From: JAYRWD01 sp041918255
GTDB taxonomy: Bacteria > Patescibacteriota > Dojkabacteria > B142 > WJKM01
NCBI GenBank assembly: GCA_041918255.1
Contig: JAYRWD010000004.1
Location: 1-64,000 of the forward strand
Reading direction: 5' to 3'
Length of the DNA stretch: 64,000 nt
This document shows, one piece after another, positions 9,061 to 16,496 of this stretch. Both the position numbers and the translations under genes were made by a program. Each line of letters opens with the position of its first letter. The stretch's first letter is position 1. A model generated the notes under the pieces. It searched no databases and was not told the DNA's origin. It saw only the letters and a list, made by a program, of their open reading frames with translations.

Positions 9061-9891
9061 TTAAGCGCGCAAGTAAAGCAAAATAATCCCTAACAATATT
9101 CGATAAATTCCAAAAACTTTGAAACCAAGACGGCTAGTAATTGCAAAAAGAAGTTTAATAGCAATGTAGGTAGAAATGACTGATGAGATAATACCTGCAA
9201 CAAAAGTTTTTAAATCAATCCCTGTGTTCGTAATTTCCTGAAAATTCAACATTTGGTAAGCCACTGCGGCAGAGATAGCAAATATTCCAGATAAAAGGGA
9301 AAGTTTAATAGCTTCTTGTACATTTAGACCCTGAGATAGTGCGCCTATGATCGTACAACCTGAGCGAGAGCTTCCTCTGATAAGCGAAAGCATTTGGAAC
9401 AACCCTGTTACTAAAGATTTACTCCAAGTTAGTTCGGTAATTTTTAAAGTATTAAATCGGTACAAACTATCCGCTATGATGAGCAGGATCCCCCATCCTG
9501 CTAGATTCAAAGCAACTATTTGTATATTATGAGAAATTAGATTGATGCTTGAATTGAAAAACGCTCCGAAAAGAGTTATAGGAATAGTGACTATGATTAA
9601 ATTTGTAAATAGTTTAATTTCTTTTGGTTTAAAGTGAAGATTAATCCGTTTTCCAAGAAATAATTTCGCTAGAAATCCAAAGACAGATTTGCACATGTCG
9701 CGCATTTGCGAACGGGTATATATCAAAAGTGAGATTAGACTGCCAAGGTGTAGCGCAATATCAAAAGCAACAGGTTCATCAATGCCTTCAATCAACCTTG
9801 AAAAAAGCAATAAATGGGCAGAACTCGATATCGGAAGCAGTTCGGTAAAACCCTGTATAAGGCCGAGAATAATCGCATTCGTGGTTGACAT
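9061..9891 (-). CDS. uppP: Undecaprenyl-diphosphatase UppP (BacA)
   Basis: 276 residues, multi-pass membrane protein. It recycles the lipid carrier for peptidoglycan and other surface polymers. Both active-site motifs are present: GFTELLPISSSAHL near residue 14 and RGSSRSGCTIIGALSQG near residue 170. It is consistent with the PBP gene in this window, both serving cell-wall synthesis. It starts 26 bp after the recG stop. Confidence 0.93.
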   Translation of the reverse strand: MSTTNAIILGLIQGFTELLPISSSAHLLLFSRLIEGIDEPVAFDIALHLGSLISLLIYTRSQMRDMCKSVFGFLAKLFLGKRINLHFKPKEIKLFTNLIIVTIPITLFGAFFNSSINLISHNIQIVALNLAGWGILLIIADSLYRFNTLKITELTWSKSLVTGLFQMLSLIRGSSRSGCTIIGALSQGLNVQEAIKLSLLSGIFAISAAVAYQMLNFQEITNTGIDLKTFVAGIISSVISTYIAIKLLFAITSRLGFKVFGIYRILLGIILLYLRA

Positions 9892-9917
9892 ATTTTCTTA
9901 CTTTCAAACTAAAAAAT

Positions 9918-11705
9918 TTATTGCTTTGTCATCGTAGATTCAGCTGCTTCTCTTGTGTCGTGTATTAGATTTAGGTTATTTATATCAGCAAGCTTTAGAT
10001 TAGGGATCCCGGATTGTCTAAAACCGTATACCTCGCCCGGACCTCTAGATTTTAAATCAAATTCGGCAATTTTGATACCATTTGCACAATTCGTAAAGAA
10101 TTTTAATCTTTGTATCGCAAACTGACTATTTTGGGCTCCAGGAGAGGTAAATAAAAAACAATATCCCTGCCTATCTGCTCTTCCAACACGACCCCTAATC
10201 TGGTGAAGTTGTGCGAGACCAAACATTTCGGCCCCTTCGATAACAATGATATTAGCGTCAGGTATATCTATTCCTACCTCGATTACAGTCGTCGCGATTA
10301 ATAAATTCAGTTTGTTATTTCGAAACGAGTCAATAGTTTTATTCTTTGCCTCCGAACTCAGCTTGCCATGGATAAGTCCGATTTTGAGATCAGCGAAGAC
10401 TTGTTCAAGTTCTTTAATGGTTGATTCAACAGATTTGATAGCAGAACCTTCTACTTCGTTCACACGCGGACACAACCAGAAACATTTTTCATTGTTTTGA
10501 ATTAATCCTTTGATCCAAGCGTAGCAATCCTGTCTTTTATGCTCTGGTACAATATAAGTTTTGATAGGTATTTGGCTTTTAGGTTTATCTTCCAATATGC
10601 TTAAATCCATATCCGCGAATAACACATTCGCAAGGGTACGAGGAATCGGCGTGGCAGTCATTGCGAGATAATGGGAAGCAAAAGATTTATCCGATAGGCT
10701 AGTCTGTAGCTGTTGCCTTTGTTTAACACCGAAGCGATGTTGTTCATCTACAATCAACAAATCGTAAGATTGGGGCTGAGAGTAAAGGAGCGCATGCGTA
10801 CCAATTGTTATATAACCTTTGAAATCGGTATCTTTTTGTTTCTGATTTTTCACCTTCTGCCCTCCTGTAGTCAGGTCTATGCTAATTTTCGAATCGGTAA
10901 TAAATTTATTAAAAGCTCCATAAAGCTGTTGAGCAAGAATTACAGTTGGAGCTAATATCGCGACATTTCCGCCTTGTGCGGCAACCATATAGGACGCTAA
11001 TACAGCTACAAGTGTTTTGCCTGTCCCTACGTCTCCCTGCAAAAGTCTACGCATGGGTTTATTGGTTGCTAGATCGTTTTTGATTTCTTCGCATGCTTTT
11101 ATCTGATCATTGGTAGGTTTAAAAGGCAGATCGCCAAATACCTTATCCAGATTGGCTTCGAGCAGTATTTTATCGTATTTGCGGGCATTTTGGAGAAATC
11201 GCTGTTTTTGTTTTTCAAGGATTAAAATTTGGATATTAAACATTTCCTCGAACGCCAGCCTCTTTTTTGCCTCCTCCAAAAGTTCATAAGAAGAGGGGAA
11301 GTGTATGTTTTTTAATGCTACGGCAAAATCTAATAGCTCATAGCGTTCGCGTATTGAGGGGCTTAACTGGTCTGTGACATCCACAATGAGATCAAGGTTA
11401 TCCAGAAGCCATTTAATTTTGCTTCGCAGCCATTTCTGCCTCACTCCAAATGTTAAATGGTAAATGGGTGTAATCCGTGCTAGATGCACGGTATCTTCGT
11501 TTTGGGCGGATTCAATCTCCGGATTTAATATTTGAGGTCGCAGCGAGTAAGGGTCTAACTTTCCAGCCATGTAGAACCATTGATCTTCAATTAGTATATC
11601 TTTCAGATACGGTTGATTGAACCATGTAACCGGTATCTCGTTGCCTGACTCATCTCTGGCTTTAGCTTTTTGAAGTGTTTTGGCTCTTTTGCCTTTTAGA
11701 TACAC
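9918..11705 (-). CDS. recG: ATP-dependent DNA helicase RecG (true N-terminus probably further upstream)
   Basis: RecG remodels stalled forks and branched DNA. The sequence shows Walker A GDVGTGKT (residues 224-231 from the GTG at 11705), a DEQH box near residue 320, TATPIPRTLA, and helicase C-terminal motifs ending IRGRVGRADRQGYC. From this GTG the protein is 595 residues, short for RecG. The same frame continues upstream to about 11912 and encodes the expected helix-hairpin-helix start (IPGVGTAYAKRLEGLDITTI), giving about 664 residues. However, that extension has no ATG, GTG or TTG before an in-frame TAA; only ATC or ATA codons are available. The gene therefore uses a rare start or has an error there. 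Confidence 0.93.
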   Translation of the reverse strand: MYLKGKRAKTLQKAKARDESGNEIPVTWFNQPYLKDILIEDQWFYMAGKLDPYSLRPQILNPEIESAQNEDTVHLARITPIYHLTFGVRQKWLRSKIKWLLDNLDLIVDVTDQLSPSIRERYELLDFAVALKNIHFPSSYELLEEAKKRLAFEEMFNIQILILEKQKQRFLQNARKYDKILLEANLDKVFGDLPFKPTNDQIKACEEIKNDLATNKPMRRLLQGDVGTGKTLVAVLASYMVAAQGGNVAILAPTVILAQQLYGAFNKFITDSKISIDLTTGGQKVKNQKQKDTDFKGYITIGTHALLYSQPQSYDLLIVDEQHRFGVKQRQQLQTSLSDKSFASHYLAMTATPIPRTLANVLFADMDLSILEDKPKSQIPIKTYIVPEHKRQDCYAWIKGLIQNNEKCFWLCPRVNEVEGSAIKSVESTIKELEQVFADLKIGLIHGKLSSEAKNKTIDSFRNNKLNLLIATTVIEVGIDIPDANIIVIEGAEMFGLAQLHQIRGRVGRADRQGYCFLFTSPGAQNSQFAIQRLKFFTNCANGIKIAEFDLKSRGPGEVYGFRQSGIPNLKLADINNLNLIHDTREAAESTMTKQ

Positions 11706-11932
11706 ATTAGTTATCTTGTAGAACCGGACTTTTACAGTTTGCAGATGTTCTGTATCTAGGGAATCTAGAGGTACTATCCTAGAATAATCATGATAGTAGT
11801 GGGGCCAATGGGTAAGGAAGTCATTTATTGTTGTGATATCAAGACCCTCCAGCCGTTTCGCATATGCGGTTCCTACCCCTGGGATTTTGTAGATACTGTC
11901 AGATATTTTGATGCTTGTAGCTTAATAACTTT

Positions 11933-12064
11933 TTAATTGAAAGAGTAAATGATTGGATAAATAATTCCAATAATCATGCCTCCTATCACAGCTACTAAAA
12001 GCAATATTTTCCATGTTTTATCAAGTATCTTCAATAAAGTTTTTCTGGTAATTATTTTGCTCAT
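11933..12064 (-). CDS. Small single-pass membrane protein (43 residues), unknown
   Basis: ATG to TAA, 43 residues. A basic N-terminal part (MSKIITRKTLLKILDKTWK) is followed by one strong transmembrane helix rich in Val, Ile and Gly. It lies 26 bp after tyrS and just upstream of recG on the same strand. There is no clear Shine-Dalgarno sequence. It could be a real micro-membrane protein or chance; I recognise no family. Confidence 0.4.
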   Translation of the reverse strand: MSKIITRKTLLKILDKTWKILLLVAVIGGMIIGIIYPIIYSFN

Positions 12065-12090
12065 TTGTAGTTATTAAAAAAAATAATCTA

Positions 12091-14064
12091 TTAAACTAGT
12101 TTGATCCAATTCCTTTTTCCAACACGGATAACAGTATTTGGTTCAATATTATCTAAGCTCATTTCTGGTATGGTCGCTTTGGACAGATTAATTTCCACCG
12201 CTCCTTGTATAATCATGCGTTTTGCCTGTCCTTTGCTTTCGACCATTCCAATTCTGACTAGTAGGTCTACTAGGGTTATAGGCAAGAATTTCTTTATCTC
12301 GCTGAGCTTGATTTGTTTGATATCCTCAGGCGGCAGGTCGTTTTGCACGGTTTTTTCAAACAACTGTTGGGCCTGTCTCGCAGCATCCTGTGAATGAACA
12401 AGTTGGGTTATTTCTAAAGCCAGTTCTTTCTTCGCACCCATAGGATCTTTTGCGATTTGCGCTGGGAGCTTAGTTAGTTCTTTTAGGCTTATATCGCTTA
12501 ATAATTCATACGCGAGCGGAAGCACTTCGTCCGATATGCTCATGATTTTCCCATAAACATCTGCGGGAGTATCTTTGAAAGAGATACTATTATTCGTAGT
12601 CTTACCCATCTTATTCCCCGAGTTATCAGTTAGCAATTTCAAAGTCATAACGTATTTTTCCTTGCCCATCATATTTCTTGATAAGATGCGACCAGTTAAC
12701 ATGTTAAATGTTTGATCACTTCCGCCTACCTCAAGATCAACCTCCATATGAACGCCGTCATATCCTTGCATCAAGGGATACATAATTTCGTGAAGTCTAA
12801 TAGGAGCTTCGGTTTCGATTCTCTGACGGAACATATCATGGCTCAAGATGTGTTGCATGGTGACGTTTGACATAACATCTAACCAACTTTCTAGGGTTTG
12901 CTTACTTAACCAATCATAGTTATTTAATATCTGGACTGGATTCGGTTCCCAGTCGAAATCAATAAGTTTTGAAGCATCATTCCGATAATTTTGGAAATTG
13001 GCCTCGACTTGTTCTTTGGTGAGTACCATTCTTGAATTTTTTTTATCTGGGTCGCCTATCATCGCTGTAAAGCCTCCGATTAAGAATATAACCTCGTGGC
13101 CTAGTTTTTGAAATTGACTGAGTTTTTTCATCCATATCATGTGACCCATATGTATAAAATCCGCTGTAGGATCAATTCCTGTGTATAACTTTAAACGCTT
13201 GCCTGAAAGCATTAGGGTTTTTAGTACTTCTTTGTCTGGAAAGATCTCTTTGACTCCCTTGGTTAATACTTCATTAATTTGTTGTTCGTCGGTAATAACA
13301 TCCATGCGTTTGATTAGGCAATGAGGCGTATTTTTTGGTATTGAAATTGATGTCAGAGAATTTGAGGATACCGATCTTCTCGAGGAGTCTAAAATTGCAA
13401 ATTTGAACTCTCCTCCACCAAGGGCATGAATAATGTGTGCGCATTCTTTTGCTATGTTTTCTATTGTCTGATTTGTGAAAAGATTTGGGAAATCATCAAA
13501 TGTAATGATGAAATCGGAAGTGGAATTATTGATTTGAGAGGTTGTGCCCTGTCTCCAAGTTAAAAATCTCGTCAAAACCTTGTTTAAGGCTGGTGCGATA
13601 TACGCAGGTTCTCCCATATCCACTTGTTGAATTTCAGATGAATTAATTGGCTGAAAAGTTTCGTTGCCTTTAGTGAATCCTATCTCAAATTGGTCTATAC
13701 TCTCGGCGGAATGCCCACCGATTGGCATCATATATTTTAACGATAGATAATTATATAGACTGACGAGGGGTGGTAACGTCGCGGAAATACTATGCTTAAT
13801 AGCTTGCTTTGTAAGGGAATAATTGGCTGGAAGTATGTCTTTATCTGTAATGCCTAATCTTTGAAAGGCATTTAGCCATGCTCTAAAATATCTGTTTTCG
13901 AGCCTTTGTGTATTGCCAGATATCGACTCGGAGTATTGTTGTAGTAGATACGAGGGCTCTTTGGGGTTAATTTTGCTGCAATTTGAAACGAATAGTACTC
14001 CTACCTTACCGCTAGGAAAGTGCCCCAGAAGTGCTTCATCCATACTGATGGTAATGTTTTTCAT
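12091..14064 (-). CDS. tyrS: Tyrosyl-tRNA synthetase with N-terminal B3/B4 domain fusion
   Basis: 657 residues against about 400-430 for ordinary TyrRS. Residues about 250-657 are a bacterial TyrRS: Rossmann fold with the HIGH-type HMGHM (305-309), VGGSDQTFN (about 447-455), the KMSKS-type KMGKT (485-489) and a C-terminal S4 RNA-binding domain (about 595-655). Residues about 55-240 resemble the B3/B4 domain of PheRS beta and of free-standing B3/B4 proteins (YFRAWLNAFQRLGI; LPPLVSLYNYLSLKYMMPIGG; MGEPAYI; LTRFLTWRQGTTSQI). In PheRS this domain removes mischarged Tyr. One continuous frame joins both parts. What the B3/B4 part edits here is unknown. Confidence 0.9.
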   Translation of the reverse strand: MKNITISMDEALLGHFPSGKVGVLFVSNCSKINPKEPSYLLQQYSESISGNTQRLENRYFRAWLNAFQRLGITDKDILPANYSLTKQAIKHSISATLPPLVSLYNYLSLKYMMPIGGHSAESIDQFEIGFTKGNETFQPINSSEIQQVDMGEPAYIAPALNKVLTRFLTWRQGTTSQINNSTSDFIITFDDFPNLFTNQTIENIAKECAHIIHALGGGEFKFAILDSSRRSVSSNSLTSISIPKNTPHCLIKRMDVITDEQQINEVLTKGVKEIFPDKEVLKTLMLSGKRLKLYTGIDPTADFIHMGHMIWMKKLSQFQKLGHEVIFLIGGFTAMIGDPDKKNSRMVLTKEQVEANFQNYRNDASKLIDFDWEPNPVQILNNYDWLSKQTLESWLDVMSNVTMQHILSHDMFRQRIETEAPIRLHEIMYPLMQGYDGVHMEVDLEVGGSDQTFNMLTGRILSRNMMGKEKYVMTLKLLTDNSGNKMGKTTNNSISFKDTPADVYGKIMSISDEVLPLAYELLSDISLKELTKLPAQIAKDPMGAKKELALEITQLVHSQDAARQAQQLFEKTVQNDLPPEDIKQIKLSEIKKFLPITLVDLLVRIGMVESKGQAKRMIIQGAVEINLSKATIPEMSLDNIEPNTVIRVGKRNWIKLV

Positions 14065-14105
14065 AATTATTGGCTTAATTATTAGTTATTCTTTTACTTG
14101 CCCTA

Positions 14106-14134
14106 ATTATAGAGCATTGTGTTCTAATTTTCTA
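14106..14134 (-). promoter_or_regulatory. tyrS promoter
   Basis: On the minus strand, -35 TAGAAA (14129-14134) and -10 TATAAT (14106-14111) are separated by 17 bp. The -10 is 42 bp from the tyrS ATG, so the 5' leader is short and there is no room for a T-box. Confidence 0.6.
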
Positions 14135-14431
14135 AGGCTTTAGTAGAGTTTAAATTATTTTCGATTAATAGTCTAAACTCAATATGCCTTGACCACCGGT
14201 CCGACATTAAGACGGTTTGTAGTTATATTAACATAAATTTGTCGGTATGTCCGACACAAAGTTTTGAGGTATAGAATATTACTCATGTCCTGTTGAGGGT
14301 AACTTACGCTAGTGTATATCTATGGTTTGAAGCGAGAACTTGTTTTCGGTTATTTGAGAGGTGATAACTATTGTAATTGATTCGTCAATGTTCTAAGCTA
14401 TTCCTAAGCACAAATAGAATAAATTTGAACA

Positions 14432-14453
14432 GCACTTTTAACTAGTTTACTGC
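14432..14453. repeat. 22-bp element shared with the clpP upstream region (copy 1)
   Basis: GCACTTTTAACTA-G-TTTACTGC here matches GCACTTTTAACTA-T-TTTACTGC at 41800-41821 in 21 of 22 positions. Both are followed a few bases on by a hairpin of the form AATC...GATT. The function is unknown. Confidence 0.6.
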
Positions 14454-14456
14454 TTT

Positions 14457-14485
14457 ACAAAAAATCCCAAATCGGGATTTTTTGT
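14457..14485 (+). terminator. Terminator-like hairpin
   Basis: The stem ACAAAAAATCCC / GGGATTTTTTGT is perfect over 12 bp with a 5-base loop. The T-run lies within the 3' arm, and the hairpin could act in either direction. It directly follows the repeated 22-bp element at 14432-14453. Confidence 0.6.
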
Positions 14486-14762
14486 GTTTTAGTGGGTGAA
14501 CTTCTTTTTATGGCGCCCTTTAAGTTCTTTTTGAGATCTATTGTGTGGAATGTGTTCAACAAGTCAATATTTGTTTGATTTTTGGCTATTTTGCGCAGAT
14601 GATGGTTGATCTCAAATCCCAAATCATTTCACTTAGGTATGAATCAGCTACAAACTACTATTAATAAATTTGTCAAATCCTTTGGGAAAGTTGGATTGGA
14701 GGATAATGTCCGAAAAGAAGGGCTAGAAAATAGCGATTTTATGTCCGAATTATTGTGGTTGT

Positions 14763-15041
14763 TTATTGTTTTTTCCAGTGTTGTTTTGCTTCTGCTTCAA
14801 GTTTATCTAATCTGTCATAATAATCCGGGAATTCGTTCAAATGTGCCAAAGCTATTTTTCCTGTAAGTAAGGGATCATTGCCGGTTACATTTGTAGCGGG
14901 ATCTCTTGTCCCATGCTCAAGCTCAACATTAATTCCTTTGTGAAATTGGTCAAGATCGAATTGACCCCAATCAATCCCAAGCTTGGTAGCTATTTCCTTA
15001 GCTTCGTCTAAACTGAATGTTTTGGGTGTGTTTGTATCCAT
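14763..15041 (-). CDS. DUF5661-like small protein
   Basis: 92 residues. The sequence has the features I associate with DUF5661: an N-terminal EAKEIATKLGIDW helix, FHKGINVELEHGTRD, NVTGNDPLLTGKIALAHLNE and PDYYDRLDKLE. The family has no established function; many phages and bacteria carry one copy. It is a single gene with no obvious partner, 117 bp downstream of the Nudix gene on the same strand. Confidence 0.75.
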   Translation of the reverse strand: MDTNTPKTFSLDEAKEIATKLGIDWGQFDLDQFHKGINVELEHGTRDPATNVTGNDPLLTGKIALAHLNEFPDYYDRLDKLEAEAKQHWKKQ

Positions 15042-15158
15042 TGATGAGTGAATAAGAAGTAAACTCTAACCTATTATATGCCTTTTGTCAAAACAAAAAG
15101 TATCTGGGTGTATCTCTAGTGATGTAATATATAGGAGAGTATTTATTATATTTTATGT

Positions 15159-15563
15159 CTATGTTCTCAGTTTGAGTAGCCTATCATAAGGGAGAAAGAG
15201 ATCTTTGGGAAGTTCATCATATTTAAACCATTTCCACTCTTGGCATTTATCAGGCTCTAATATTTGAGGTTCTCCTGATTCATATTCGCAAGTCATAAAT
15301 ATCGTTACATAATGCTTATCTTCATTTTCAAATACATCATTTGTAACAGTCAAAAATTTGATATTCTTGACGCCAATTCCAATCTCTTCGGCAATTTCTC
15401 TCTCTACTGCTTGTTCAAACGATTCGCCAAATTCTAAATGCCCGCCAGATGATTGCCATTTTCCCGCTCCATGGGCATTGATTCGTTTGCCGAGAAGAAG
15501 CATATTATTATTTTTCAAAATTAGAATCCCAATACCTACTCTTGGAAATTTGTTCGTAGACAT
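15159..15563 (-). CDS. Nudix hydrolase (MutT-like)
   Basis: 134 residues. A complete Nudix box (G-x5-E-x7-REU-x-EE-x-G-U) spans residues 41-63, beginning GHLEFGESFE and ending EIAEEIGI, so it should hydrolyse a nucleoside diphosphate linked to another moiety using Mg2+. LLLGKRINAHGAGKWQSSGG before the box resembles MutT/NUDT15-type dNTP-cleaning enzymes, but the substrate cannot be fixed from sequence. It lies in the accessory region. Confidence 0.88.
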   Translation of the reverse strand: MSTNKFPRVGIGILILKNNNMLLLGKRINAHGAGKWQSSGGHLEFGESFEQAVEREIAEEIGIGVKNIKFLTVTNDVFENEDKHYVTIFMTCEYESGEPQILEPDKCQEWKWFKYDELPKDLFLPYDRLLKLRT

Positions 15564-15595
15564 ATCTTAATCGGTAATGAAATAAGTTGCTAATA

Positions 15596-15830
15596 TTATA
15601 GCCCGATTTTTATCACAATAACCCCGAGAATCATTAACGCTTCCAATAATTGTATCCAGCCTTGGTCGGTCCTTATAAAAAATAAAACTTAGAAGCAGAA
15701 TAAAGAGAACTTGTAATTTGAAGATTGCCGAAACAATGCCTACATTGCCCTCTCCTACGGCCGAAAAGGCCAGGATGGTAGAGCAAGCATTCAGAAGGAC
15801 AAGAACGGTGAATATTGTTTAATTCGGATC
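15596..15830 (-). pseudogene. C-terminal fragment of an EamA/DMT transporter, frameshifted
   Basis: Reading the minus strand from about 15830, the frame gives LLNACSTILAFSAVGEGNVG, a segment closely matching the C-terminal part of the EamA gene at 19.1-20.0 kb, then IFKLQVLFILLLSFIFYKDR and RLDTIIGSV. A one-base frameshift follows, after which the other frame ends MILGVIVIKIGL and stop, again as in the 19-kb copy. The N-terminal two-thirds of the gene is missing. This is a decayed paralog. The rest of 15564-15938 has no gene; it includes the upstream region of the sigma factor. Confidence 0.8.
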
Positions 15831-15938
15831 AATCTTTTGGAATAACTTTTTTCTCCAATATCGAAGTTTAGCTGTATATTAGATATGGTGTAACATTCCT
15901 TGACATAATAGTGAAACGTTTTAGTTACTTATAAATAA

Positions 15939-16496
15939 ATGGATCGTAATAAAGAAAATGAACTGGTCGCAAAAATAATCACAAATCGTGATAAACATGC
16001 TTTTGGATTGATATACGAAGAATATGTAGATAGGATCTATAAGTTTGTTTTTCTGAGAGTGGGAAATAAGTCGTGGGCCGAAGAGATAACAAGTGACACG
16101 TTTTTTGTTTTGCTAGATTCTTTAGTTAACTTCAGACAAGAATCAAGTCTAAAAAATTATATTTATTCAATCGCAAATAATAAAATCAAACAATTTTGGC
16201 ATGTGAAGTCTCAGAGGCATGAGGTTGAACTTGATGATGAGGCATATATATTAGAGGATGATGATACTGATAGTGCCCAGGAAATAAGAGGTATTTCAGA
16301 TAAAGTTATGACAGTGTTGAACAACCTTAGTGCTAACTATAGAAATGTACTTGAGTGTAGATTTATTAAATCAAAATCAATAAAGGAAACAAGTCAGATA
16401 TTAGCAATTTCTGAAGCTAATGTAAGGGTAATACAAAATCGAGCACTTAAGACCGCTAAGGCTCTACTTATTAATGAAATAAAACATGGGAAATAG
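15939..16496 (+). CDS. ECF-type RNA polymerase sigma factor
   Basis: 185 residues. Sigma region 2 (AFGLIYEEYVDRIYKFVFLR, about residues 22-90, including the -10-recognising helix) and region 4 (VLNNLSANYRNVLECRFI... ISEANVRVIQNRALKTAKAL, about 125-178) are both clear. There is no region 3 or 1.1, as in ECF sigma factors. It overlaps the next gene by 11 bp, a typical sigma/anti-sigma pairing. Upstream lie TGTAAC (15889-15894) and TTGACA (15900-15905), but neither has a -10 partner at standard spacing, so autoregulation is unproven. Confidence 0.9.
   Translation: MDRNKENELVAKIITNRDKHAFGLIYEEYVDRIYKFVFLRVGNKSWAEEITSDTFFVLLDSLVNFRQESSLKNYIYSIANNKIKQFWHVKSQRHEVELDDEAYILEDDDTDSAQEIRGISDKVMTVLNNLSANYRNVLECRFIKSKSIKETSQILAISEANVRVIQNRALKTAKALLINEIKHGK

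Larger units (their letters stand above)
14135..14762. other. About 630 bp without a convincing gene
   Basis: Between the tyrS promoter and the DUF5661-like gene I see no supported coding frame. The stretch holds a small hairpin (TGTCGG/CCGACA, 14240-14256), a 22-bp element shared with the clpP upstream region (14432-14453) and a strong 12-bp-stem terminator-like hairpin (14457-14485). A non-coding RNA read on the plus strand and ending at that hairpin is possible. It does not show the signatures of tmRNA, RNase P RNA or SRP RNA. Confidence 0.5.

Noticed and set aside
14606..14866. 86-residue plus-strand reading frame
   Set aside because: It overlaps the well-supported DUF5661-like gene on the other strand and has no recognisable features.
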